Below are positions 1 to 14,570 of a DNA stretch of 64,000 nucleotides, one piece after another. The notes below the pieces were generated by a model. That model ran no database searches, was not told the DNA's origin, and saw only the letters and a program-made list of their open reading frames with translations. Every line of letters starts with the position of its first letter. Positions within the stretch are counted from its first letter, which is position 1. Location: NCBI RefSeq assembly GCF_964204645.1, contig NC_134027.1:5692485-5756484 (forward strand), read 5' to 3'. The translations under genes were made by a program, and so were the position numbers. Source of the stretch: Tubulanus polymorphus (Eukaryota; Nemertea; Palaeonemertea; Tubulaniformes; Tubulanidae).

Positions 1-2314
<2,314 letters not shown>

Positions 2315-2700
2315 TTTTTGACGCCGTAAAAACCGTTTTAATAATGTTTACATATGTTTATGCGTTATTCAAGGGTTTCTGTACTACATAATCGATCTTG
2401 GCGTTTCAAAATGAAATTTACAATATTTTGGTGTTTATTTTGTAATTAAATGTATTTCTTGACTCTTATTTCATATTTGATGAATTTTGATACTTATTTA
2501 TGAGAGGATATGCCACTACGCCATCAATATATCGGACTAGACGAGTCACCGGCGATATATTCAAGTTAATTATCTACATATTCAAATTCAAAGTAACTTT
2601 ATCGATTATTGTTACTATATTTCATTTATATCATATCATTTATTGTCGGCAGTATTAAACAGTGTTTTATTTTTCGAGACGTCAATAAACTTTCAAGTTC
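2315..2700 (+). repeat. Dispersed repeat, copy A of an inverted pair
   Basis: This segment matches the reverse complement of 11,252-11,660 over about 400 bp with many substitutions and small indels. Shared landmarks in order are TTTTTGACGCCGTAAAAACC, GCGTTATT followed by AAGG, TGGCGTTTCA, GTTTATTTTGT, a segment around GCCATCAATATATC, TCATTTATTGTCG and GTCAATAAACTTTCAAGTT. The ends read TTTTTGACGCC and (in the better-kept copy) GGCGTCAATAA, a short imperfect terminal inverted repeat. No coding capacity. Best read as a non-autonomous, MITE-like element of unknown superfamily; a diverged ancient duplication is the alternative. Confidence 0.8.
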
Positions 2701-5700
2701 TATTTCAAATGGGTGCCTCTGAAGTATTAGCTAAAATATTGGCATGTAGATGCACTGGGAACAGAATTCTACATTTGTTGATTGTATTTTATCAAATACG
2801 TCCTACAAACCCAAATGTCAATTCACTCTTAGTGAATTCAGCCGTTATTAACATATTATATCTTACATACGTAGTTATGTATTTTTTATATGACCTCCAT
2901 TCCCGAAATGCTGCTTTGCTTTTTAGATATGACTGATTAACAATTGCCCTGTATTGAGAATGATCGGATTATGGTGCACACACAATGTACCGACTAAACC
3001 GAAAGAGAATCACGAGCAGTTTCACTTCGGGGAATTACAATATAATGTGAACCATCATTGGTGACATTCTGTTTTTACTATCGTCGATTTAGCATCTGGC
3101 AATAAAAGTCACTTTCACTAGTTATTTGTTCATCAACTATATTCCTGTTATTCATATAAAATGTGTCGATAAAATTATTTATTCGCAGTGCCTAATGTTA
3201 GGCTCCAGGGCCCTGTTTTGTTCTAGGTTAAAATGAGGATTGTCTCTCTTATCTGTTTGATTGGTAGATTGATTTTGAATCGGAAATTGAAGTATAGTTG
3301 GGTGATCAGTCGAATTTATATAGTTTCTTTTAAACCAAAGAACAAATTTTGTTGCGGTTCATCCAAACAATCTTCCAACCAGTATGAACCGGAAAGCGAC
3401 TGATTGGAGATAGTTTTGTGGGCTGGCTTATCTAATACATCGAGATTTTCAAATAACTAAAAGGGTTGAAGATCATATTGTCCATTTTTATAGTGTCAAT
3501 CTTTTCCCACGTGTAAAAATAGTCCGAAGGGGGTAGGGTTTTAACTTGCATATCCTCGGTTCATCTTTCATTTTATATACCTTCATAACCATATTGGTTC
3601 GTGACCATCTCATTTTAGGTTGATAGTCATACGGCAACCGATAGCTTAATCGAGAATACGTGAATACGTTTTCTTTCATTCGAATGAAAATAAGAAATAC
3701 CTAAAAACCTAGATAAAGTTGGCCGTTCAATCACAGCAGGGCTCGAAAGCTCGATATTTTCCCATGCGTGGTTGATGTCGTGATTCACTTCGTATATGAC
3801 ACCCGTGTTTTTCTTGCCATTTGCGGTTTCATTTTGTGTCAATTGGACGCTTTTTCAGCATTAAGTTTAGTAGTAAAACCGGTCGATTTTTGTCTCATGT
3901 ATTTTTTTTCTGTTGACTGCTGGCCGTATTTTGTGACATTATTTCTAAACACATGTCATTTATTCAAGTCACCAGTGACCTTGGTGGCAGTGGCAATATC
4001 ATAAACGCATGTTTCATTACGATAAAACAGCAAAAAGACGTGTTAACTATATTTAATCACTGTATCTTTTTTCGGATTTAAGAATACAGACTTTTACATC
4101 GAGAAACAGTATATTTTTTTAAATCCTTAACACAAATCATGATATATGAAACACGAAGATGACAATATGAAGGATATCAATCATATTTTCCGTCAATGAA
4201 TACCATATATTTTGCAAAAAAAAGTTCTGGTGAGGCCAAAAGTTCGCAAGCAACATAAAGAACTCTCTAAGCAAGCAAATATTACTAAGTTATGAACAAT
4301 ACATACACGCACTATGTTAACTAATGGAGGATCTAAGTACCCCTAAGGCTTTTTGGTTCATTCAGCAAACTGGTTAGGCCACCGATCGGCGGTTTCTAGT
4401 GATGTTTGTTTACTTATGCTAATTATAAGCTGACGTAGTTTTAATATGTGAGTGGGTTACTTGTGCCGGTTTTGTTGTTGTGGGGTGTCTCATAGCTACG
4501 ACCGCGTTCTATCGTATGGGAACATTCCGATCTCGTTAGAATCAAATATCTCCGCTATTCAACATTCCACTATAACGGTATTCATATCACAATGCGGCTT
4601 GTATTTTCTATTGGTTTTTATTCAATTATCAAACAGTGAAATTTCGTCGAACTGATAGTCGCCGGTATTGAAATTTCGGATCTTTTCATATTTGATCTGA
4701 TTCATTAGGTATTTTCCCAGCAAAGTTTGCCGACTGAAATGCGTCAAACGAAATTTCAATGCCCAAAATGCACCAATCTAACCTTCGTGCTTGTGTTTAT
4801 CAATCAAATATGTGTGTAATCTATATAACCAAAATCAGCGAGATGCAATTCATTTCCGACATTTTTATCGCTCGATCGCTGTTGGGTTCAAATTCAAAAT
4901 TTCAATCTTTTTCATTCATTCTTTCAACCCTATAAATAAATCTTTGTCTCATTTGAAATTCGCAAAATTGACCAAAATAATCTCCTTCTTGATTATTTTC
5001 ACCAGGAAACGCCAATATATGAACTTTCTGATTGAGTATCTCAAAACTTTGCCTAAGAAAATCTGAATTCGACATACATTTATACATAAGAGAAAACACA
5101 AAAATCGAACGTCTTTTCATCTCGGAGTATGTCGTTAGACAAATGACATGAATTATCATTTGTAGTACATTATATACATTCAAATAATGTTAGATTTTTA
5201 TCACCAGCCCCTGGAACAGCGCCCGACATCTGACTTCTAGAATTGAATTTAAATCAAATGACGGCCCCGTGGATTCGGTTATATAGCGCATTGAGTCTAG
5301 ACACACGATGATAATATAGGGCGAATTTTAATGATAGATGGCTTTTTGTGCAATATAAATGAAGCGCAGGCGGGTCATACACAAAAAAGCAGCTGGTTTT
5401 GCATTAGATACAGAGAATTGTATAATTTCGGTCGTCATTACTAGTTTATACATCACGGATCCCAGAAAGTAATTTTCCTGAAACCGGCCAGTCAAGACAC
5501 GGAAATGTGCTTCGATATCAGATTTGTCGTTGTATTATTTGTTTTTTCTTCTTCTTGCATTTTTTAACAGAACATTCACTGCAGGTTGGTTAATTCTGAA
5601 TGACATTTTCTGACGTATCTGTTAGATAAATATGAGTGTCGCGAATGTCAATTGTCGTATTTCCATTTGCCTGCGCAGTATTGACGGGTCATGTTTTTCA

Positions 5701-8700
5701 TTTGATTCCCACGCAAAACACAACCGATAGTAGAAATTGAATATCTCGTTGCCGTTACACACAGCAACTGCTGCCGTCTACCGGTGACATTTTACCACCG
5801 TCTGGACATGTGTGTGTTGAGGCACTGTGGGAACTGTGTCAAACACGAATAAGTGGGGGACGTGGTGTTCTGTACAGTGGCGCCGTCTACCACCTGTTGG
5901 CATTGGTGACAACAGACGAAGGGAAACCTTCAAGCTGTTTAAATATATAAATTTCATGAATGAATGTGTGGAGATAACAATATAATATTAGTATATGTCG
6001 ATATCTAAAATGAAAAAATCGCGATAACTGATCAGGTGATATGGAGTCTGGTAAATTATACTGTATCGGTGACGCCTTCAAACAAATACCCAGCAATAAA
6101 TTCAGCGGCGCGAAATCTAGTAACGGAATCTACGACAGCAGGCTCATGGAAAAAAGCAAACTTCGGCCCTCACGAGAACATTTTAGCATTCTAGTGCTTC
6201 CATAAGCACTGAACCACTGAAGACTTTTGACAGTTCTATTGTAAGCGAACGGTCTTCTCGTAGTTTTTTGCCGTCTGAGTCGGTGACAGCCAAGAAGACA
6301 ACTAGGCCTATACTAATTAGTTATGTATTTCTAATGTATGTGCTGGGCATGGGTTAAAAAGTTCTTCGTCGTCAAAGAACGCCTACGCGAATTTGCAGAG
6401 GACTACTAGTATTGTGTATTGCTTGCAGCTGTCACACGCCGAGCACTGTAATGTTACCGCGCCTTGTTCGATATCGCCACCGACGGATATGTTCCCTAGC
6501 CAATATAAAAATGTCATTAATCAATGAATCAAAACTCTCTGCCAGCTGCTGGTAGGGGTATTCTGGCGCGAGACATTAGGCAAAACAAAATTGTTGCCAA
6601 CCAAAGGGGGATGCCTGATGAGTATACCTCACATCTTCACGCACTTTATATCCCCCTCCCCACTAGAAACACTACTTGATATTTTCATTCAATTCATTTT
6701 CGAATATGATTTTTACCACTCTAGCCGCCCGATGATGATTTTCTTCGAATATTGTCATTTTACATTTTTCGATGAACCTGGTTTGTTTTTCCATGGTCGA
6801 CGAATCCATTGATGTTTTACGACATTATACGTAGTAATTATCTTCTAGTTTGGGTATTCTCAACGCATAAAAACCTGATCAAAAGAAATTGCATGATGTA
6901 TAAAAATGTTACCGAATTTCCCACGGTGAACGATTGCTCGGAATGTTCCACCGTTTCGCCTGTTCCAGACAATTGGAAATTTTTTGGCGCTGATTCAACG
7001 CTTGGTTTGTTTAGTAAACAAACCCCTCGCAGCGCGAATAAATATCGTGGGTGTAAGATCGGTATACGCTTGCGCGTACATAGAGGCGTTTCCTGTATAA
7101 TGCGCGGGAAATGTTCTTCCCGCCAATACGGCTCGCTTCATTGAGAGATTACAACTCATCTGTTTGTCGGAAAACACCACGGTCGCCCGTGGTTACAACG
7201 GCCGTAGTTGCTGTTGACAAAATAATGAAATATTCAGTGGTCGAGAAGACTGTGGGAACGTGATCTTGCGTTCAGAGCCAAGAAGAATTGTTCTGTCAAA
7301 AATACTTCGCTTCTCGATTCACTGTGCATTTCGATAGCGCTAATTCTCCTTTGATTCTCTAGCGTAATGGACCCATGTTCTAATACGTTTCGCCGGTAAA
7401 TGGGCATGTAAACGTGTATCGCGGTATTTTGATCGTGGAAATCCGCGAGTTCGCGCTTTCCCAGATCGCAATTTGTTTCGTATATTTTATGAGAAAAACC
7501 ATTTCTAATCTCACACTGTAAGAAAAAGTTGTAGGTTACGTCTCGCACTCATCATTATACAGTTTAGGTGGAATCTCTGTGGGCGGATTGTTTGAATCTA
7601 TTTTTTGCTCGTCGGGGAAATATGATGTTGGAACACGTACAGGAATGTCATCCCAATTCATCTGTCATTGAATCTCGTCTACTGTTACGTTGTCGGTGTC
7701 GGTGTCGGTGACGTCATTGCTACGCGTGATATTGTTCGCAGTAGGAATAGAATAAGGATGTTTACATCGAATAGATCTTCACTTCGAACGATGACGCATT
7801 AATTGGGATCAGATTTTGAGGGTTTTTTCTTGGTCGAAATCTTGGCTGTCAGAAGTGCCTTCTCTATATTCATTTGTTGTTATCCTAGTCATATAAATTT
7901 TTCCTAATCAACTTTTAATTACTGAATGTTCCCCTTATTATAAATTCATGACTGGTCTGAGTTTGAATGTAGAATAGGTTAATTTTGAGTCAACTGATGT
8001 ATTGATAGATGACTCGGATGTTGACAGAGATTAAAGATTTTACTGCTGTGTAGAGCATCAATTATCCGCTAGATTAGTAATTATGACGTGTCACCGTTGT
8101 TTGAACCCGAGTTGATCGGTCATTTCAAAACTTGCAACCCAACACATGATTGTTTCCGTTCTACACCGTTCTGTTTCAAATCAGAATGAATCGTGCGATG
8201 AAACTCGACGGTTGCAACTATAATCCCGAGATTATTCAGTTACATCGTTTACATCTTTGAATTGGGAACTTTCTCACATCTGTCAAGTTAAGCAAGCAAC
8301 AGACCATTTACTCGAATAATTTGTTCTGAGATTTGCGGTTGTTTGCCTCTGTGTTTATTGTCACTTTGATATTTGGGAAGAAGTAGTGAAGCGGAAAGTC
8401 CTTGGGCCACGAATTCCACTGTTAAAACATTTACAAAAACCAAGTTGATACCCACATCAAACAGTCAAATAGCAAACAAGAAACCTTCATTAATTTACTA
8501 ACACATTATGTCGCAATGTTATTATAAGGATGTACACTGTGTTTCTAGTTTCTCGCACGATTCGCTTCACTGTAAGACGAGCTTTGAAAAATTAATTATG
8601 CCTGTGACATGAAGATATTTACGTATGCATGTATTCTATCGCCGCATCCTCGGTGTCCATCTGTCAATTTAATCTTGTTACAGTTTACAAATACGTATAA

Positions 8701-11251
8701 CGACAGTTCCGACAAGGACAATATGCGACATTGTCCTGAGCCATTTGAAATTGTCTGCACTATACGCAGAAAGCGAAAGTTCAGTCTATTATTGGCCGGC
8801 CGTTTTTTATTTCTTTTCTATATTAGATTTGGGAACCACCGTAGTTCGTTTGTCCGCCCACGCTATGACAGCAATACGACGCGACGGTGGAATTTGATGC
8901 AGACTTCGTATTTCCATAATTTCTGTTCCCAATTGAATAATGCATGAAGACTTCACAACGACAACATCTGCGTGTTGTTATGTCGCTATTTCGTTAGTAG
9001 GATTCCCGATATAGGATTGTTCTTTTCTGTCTGTCGATATATCTGTAATCAAAAATACATAATAGATAATTGACCATTAGTTATAATAGTACATCTGTCT
9101 GGTGAAAATCTGTGTCGATCTTTTATCTAGAAAAAAAGGATGTGTACTACGTCATACGTCCCAGATTTTAGCTGAATGTACTAAAATCTTCATTCATTCG
9201 GTACCGGTTTCTATTTTGAAACTTTTTCATTTGTCTGATCCTGTAAAGCAGTTTGCGATGTTTTGTGAATTAAAAGACCAAAGGTTTGCGTATGAAGCGT
9301 TTCGACGCACGTAAAACAGGCAAACATCTAAAGTGATCACCGGTAGTTATAGACAAGATCTGATTATAAATAGGGATATACATGTATTTCAACTCGATTT
9401 AAATCTTATATAAGGATTAATGGTTAACGATTTATATTCGAAATACTGATTCAGTAAATTATTCCAATAGAGATGGCAGTCATCCCCCAGTGTAAAGAGC
9501 ATTGGGACACGAATAATTTGTATGTTTCATGATTATCCAGTATTTGCAAGATATGGGTGTGCGTGGTTGATATTTTAGCGTAAATGACACGCACAATATT
9601 TAACCCAAGTGATTGTTAATAGTATATGATAGTTGTATTTACTACGGAGTGGTATTTCAGGAATTTACACTAATCATTCGCGCCATGACACGGTTGACTT
9701 AGATTAAAAATAACTCATAGCTTGACGGAATTTCGCTCGAAGTGTCGCATTCCGGTGTTTTAAAAGACATACCACGCTGTCGCTGTGGTGCTGCTGTACA
9801 CAGGTCAGCCGGTCTAGTGATTTCCAGACTAGTCTTGTCCAGACGAACACCGACCGAAATGAATAAAACCGAAGTCCGTGCCATTCCCCACACCTGTAGT
9901 TCACATCGTCTGGTCGGCTGGTTTTAGTTTTCTTTTGACGTGCATACACAATTTAACATTGGTTAAACATGTTACATTCGGAAATGTGTTGAGGGTGGTT
10001 TTAATCTCTCAGTTCAATAAAGCCATCGAAATTTTTATCCACACATAAAACAGAAAAAAACCAACCCGACGATGGAACACATCGCTGCGATTGATTCATA
10101 GGCGTGGGCTAAAACATATACATAATCGTGTTATTCGCATTGTCATTGTAGGTTAACATTTACATATTCATTCACTATCCCATATCGAAAATTATGAAAT
10201 CAGATATCAACCGAAGAAGTAGCATTATTTACGTAACTCGTTAGATAATGCTACATATCATTTAGCACTTCGGATTCTGCCAAGATATTATCGACAACGG
10301 GCTTTAGAAAACGTTAGCACATGACACACTTAAAAAGAAATTATTACACAATCTATCTAAAGCTATATTTCCAGCCCGCATTTTATTTTACAATCAATAC
10401 CCATGTAAAAAAAATGTCCATCCACATACACGGTCTTAGTAAAAAATACAACCCGGAATTTCATATATTCGCATTAAATGAATTGCGTGCATTTTAATCG
10501 TGTCTCGATTACATAAATAATTACGTTGCTATTCAGGATAATATTTCAACAATATCGGCATCATTTTTGGATATATATTTTTTGCACGCCTGTGAATGTT
10601 AGAAGTAATTGAATCACCATGATTGGCTATAGGATATCTATTATTACACCTGAAACGAGTATACGTACTATCATATATACACATTTCGGTCCGCCTATCG
10701 ATATTAATTACTGGAGTATCGGAATAATTTACGTGATGCAATATTTGTGGTAGGCTGTGGACATATACCGTACACTTTTTGAATATGACATTCAGTATTT
10801 TGACTTTTTGGTGACGGATAATCCAGTTATTTGTGGGATTTTAAGTAATCGATTGAAAAACCACTCAACCAGATTATCAAGTGTCTTTCAATAATAAGGC
10901 AGTAATGGGACTAAGCGGAGTGTCTCAAATCAATGAATTAGCTCCATGGGTTCCGATTTTCATGAAACTGTTGAAGTCGATGTCTGTAATTCTGCGGATT
11001 CTGCGGATTATATGCATAATCCTTACTACTGTGGTCAGCTATTCATACAATGAAACATCCAAATTTACATGCATTCCGTGATTACAACCCGATTAGAATA
11101 AATATCAAGCATCGCTTAGCACACGAACTCACACCTCGTTAATGGAGAAATCTGAAATTTAGATCATTCTACTACCTGCACGCCGTGCTTGCTAGATACG
11201 AGGCTAAAAAGCAACTTTTTTCATATGTCAAAATAGATGTAACAATAAAAC
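2701..11251. other. Gene-poor stretch, no supported gene
   Basis: About 8.5 kb between the two inverted copies of the dispersed repeat. Open frames here are at most about 112 codons, which is within what chance gives at this base composition, and none resembles a protein family I know. No tRNA, snRNA or histone-like sequence was recognised. It may be intergenic or part of a large intron. Confidence 0.55.
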
Positions 11252-11660
11252 TAACTTGAAAGTTTATTGACGCCTTGAGAAATAACCCATTTATTGCATT
11301 ATGTTGTCGACAATAAATGATGTAATATGAATCATATCATTTTAAAGATCAATACAGTTATTTTGATTTTGAATATATCGATAATTAAATTGAATTGACC
11401 GGCAACCAGTCTAGCCCAGATATATTGATGACGTAGTGTACATCCTCTTAAAATGATTATCAAAATTTATCAAAAATGTAAGAAGTGTTTTTGAATATAT
11501 TTGATGACAAAATAAACGCCAAAATTCACAATAATTGTTATTGTGAAACGCCAAATATCGATGACGTATAGAGCACATCGACTCATACAGAACTCCTTAA
11601 ATAACGCATTGTATTAATGCATATGAACATTATTGTAACGGTTTTTACGGCGTCAAAAAA
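11252..11660 (-). repeat. Dispersed repeat, copy B of an inverted pair
   Basis: Reverse-strand copy of the element at 2,315-2,700. Its ends are the cleaner of the two: TTATTGACGCC at 11,264-11,274 and GGCGTCAAAAA at 11,649-11,659 form an imperfect terminal inverted repeat enclosing about 400 bp. Homology continues about 11 bp past the first of these (AACTTGAAAGTTTATTG), so the true boundary is uncertain. Inside is a 10-bp-arm hairpin with arms TTCACAATAA and TTATTGTGAA around 11,526-11,548. No open frame of note. Confidence 0.8.
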
Positions 11661-14516
11661 TGTATCACATAAATGCAATGAATCAGATTTTCTTTTTTCA
11701 TTCAAATAGTACTTTTTGTCGAAATCGACCATAGGCAGGGTCCGAGTCTGCGTCGATGAAGCTGCCTAACACGGAGTGCAAAACGATAAACTCGAATCAA
11801 ATGTATCCATGCATAACCATTCGACATACAACACAAGATTAACGTCACCTTGCATTCGTTTTTGGATAACGGTATATCAAATAGCAGTCCGAAACTGGTG
11901 CTATCCGAAATCGATCGCATTATATTCCAAGAGCCGTCACTTTCAATTGATGATATGAGACAATTTTTGTCTGACTTTTCTCGGAAATGGTGATGAATGA
12001 GACCGACAAACTAAGTCTGGACGAGTTGACCCTTATATGGTATCAGAAAATGGGTTAATTGCTATATCGTGCCGGACATTAATGGTGGGATTTATGGTAT
12101 ACTCGCAACAGTCTCAAGTGTCAATTGGGAATATCGATCCTGTCTGTACCAGACAAGAATCAGTAATCATAGAACATCCGGTATCCTGTAGGCCATTGTA
12201 ACGGCTCTATACATATTGAACAAAATTCGATCATGCAGCGTGTGACACCGTTTTAGATATGAAAATCTCAAAAATTAAGAAAATGCTTTTGTTGTTGCAA
12301 CTTCTTATCCTATTTTACGTATTTACCTAAGCTCCAACGGTGAAATTCAAAGTGCGTTATCTTCGGTTCCACAACGACATACTGTATGATTTACATTTTA
12401 AATCTGTGTGTATGACCAGCGTACTTGGTAACCTATGAAATTCTTATCTGAATACCATGATATTGTGGATAATAGGTGTCCAAATGTTATGTTCATGATG
12501 CATTTGGGGTTGAAACTTATTCATATATATACATTATAGTACAACGAATAGCTCATAAAGCCGTGGGCCTGTTTCCAAACCATAGAAATGACGTATAGCA
12601 TTCTGCTTTTTTCATGAGAATGGTTTTGTTTTCGATGATCAACTTAAATCTACACTGCCTCTAACTTTACTTTACTTTACTTCGAGGGTTTATAAAAAAT
12701 TAAAAAACTGCTGATCATGCAACGATCGAAACTACGTTAGGTCATTTTTTTACTCTAGGTATATATATTCTCATAAACTCTGAGCTGAAACTTTAGATGT
12801 TGAGTATGGGGTGTCTCCATAGATAAATCCGAATATTCTAGAAGTCATTGTCTGTATATTTTGTACATTACAAATAAATGAAGGAACACAATAAATCGGT
12901 GTCTTAAAAATCTTCAAAACTTCTCTCATAGGATTAGGATTTCTCTCATTCGTTTTTGTCTCATTTGCGTTCAAGTTTGTGCAAAACTCCCAGACAAGTA
13001 CAGACGGACGCAGTCTCGGTGACAAATCGGTGATATATACATATATACTTACTGGCAGCAGGGAAGTATTAGCGCTCGGATGCATGGATTCTGTCTGTAC
13101 CAGAGATACCTGGACAACTCCAGACTGATTGATGGGATTCACAACCCCTTGTCAGTGCGGAAGTGTCTACAAGGACATCCGCACATCTCACGTAGAAAAA
13201 ATAGCAACGACATCAGTTACTAGCCAAAGCCATCGAGTACGTAAAACATAAATCTGTGATGGCTATATATTCGGAGTTCATTAATGTCTAGATCCACAGT
13301 GGCTTTAATTTTACCTTTTCATTTGTGAATGTTTTCTTTTTAAATGTTTTTAGAGGAGACAAAAGGGTACACATGTCTCAATACAGTTTCATCGTGTAAT
13401 GTTTTGAAAAGCGACAAGCGAAAATATCGACTTGTTGGCGCTGTCTAAACGGTACAGTTGATCGGATTCATCAGCAACTGCAGCCAATATTCCTCACTCC
13501 TCCCAGGGACTTGCATTAACCTTCCAGGGACCGGCAGTTAGGAAAAACGTATTGTATGCAATTTATATCATCATGATCATAATAAAATGCGTTTTTCAAA
13601 TTTACGATATCCCTCAATCGAAATATAGGAAATCGACACACAGATGGCGCGTATTTGTTTATTTTTTCATTCAATTTTGCTTTCACATAGTATGTGGGTT
13701 CAGTCCCCGATTCGGCCTTTTTCTACATTTCACGTATATGTTCTCATATATTCAAACTTCTATCGTTGTCCTGTCTAGTAAACTATATGAGTGTAAGTAA
13801 ACACGCAGTTTGGAGACACATTCGTTGGCCAGTGTTAGTCATTGGTTCTTATTTATCTCATTGGCGGGGGTGTACAACATATGGCGGACATGCAAATATC
13901 TACGTATATTGACATTCGCCAACTGATATTGATGGCGATATATCATGTACCCTAAAATAAACAATCGATTCAATGATGATTGAATGATTATGGAGCTGTT
14001 GCTTTGTCGTCTTCACTAGACTAAAAGAGTGATTTTAAATTGGCTTCAACCACTCAGCTACGGGCGTATAAACTCTTGTTTGTGCTTCAATCTATCTGTT
14101 GCATCGACGTTTATCTAGATGCTTTGATAGAGCTCAATTCGTCAGTAGCTTTTTAAAGGCAGATCCCATCATCGAAAGGATACCGTACAACATGTTAGGC
14201 CTCTATGTAGATGTGCCTACAGCAGGCCCTATAGTCGCATTGATGCGAACTATGTCAACTTGGGTGGTGATAGACGCAATAGCGCTGGGGTGTTGCCAAG
14301 GTGCGCGTGATCTCCAAGACTTCGACCGCTTGACCGTTCACAATAGTTCAACCCACGAGGATCCATGACTGACAACTGTCGGTCTGTCGGTCAATGCTGA
14401 GATCTGGCTGAGTGTCTTTTGGTTAGAGTTCGCGTATTGAAGTACACAATCTGTAAAAGGTCGCTTATTGTCCAAAGTGCGACATTGATGTTAGTTTGAT
14501 TTTCACTAATCAATGT
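11661..14516. other. No gene seen; short simple repeats
   Basis: Contains a (TTTAC)-type short repeat at about 12,664-12,682. An open frame of about 123 codons at 12,771-13,142 (minus) begins at a GTG, not an ATG, and is the length expected by chance, so it is not called as a gene. Confidence 0.55.
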
Positions 14517-14570
14517 ATTTATCCCACGCCATGCATGGACTCTGTCCATGATTTATCCCACGCCATGCAT
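14517..14570. repeat. 34-bp-period tandem duplication
   Basis: The 20-mer ATTTATCCCACGCCATGCAT occurs at 14,517-14,536 and again, identical, at 14,551-14,570. Each copy is followed by a diverged CCATG-containing tail, so this is one and a half units of a 34-bp tandem duplication. Confidence 0.9.

Noticed and set aside
12771-13142. 123-codon minus-strand open frame
   Set aside because: Begins at GTG, has no recognisable domain, and one or so frames of this length are expected by chance in a window of this size and composition.
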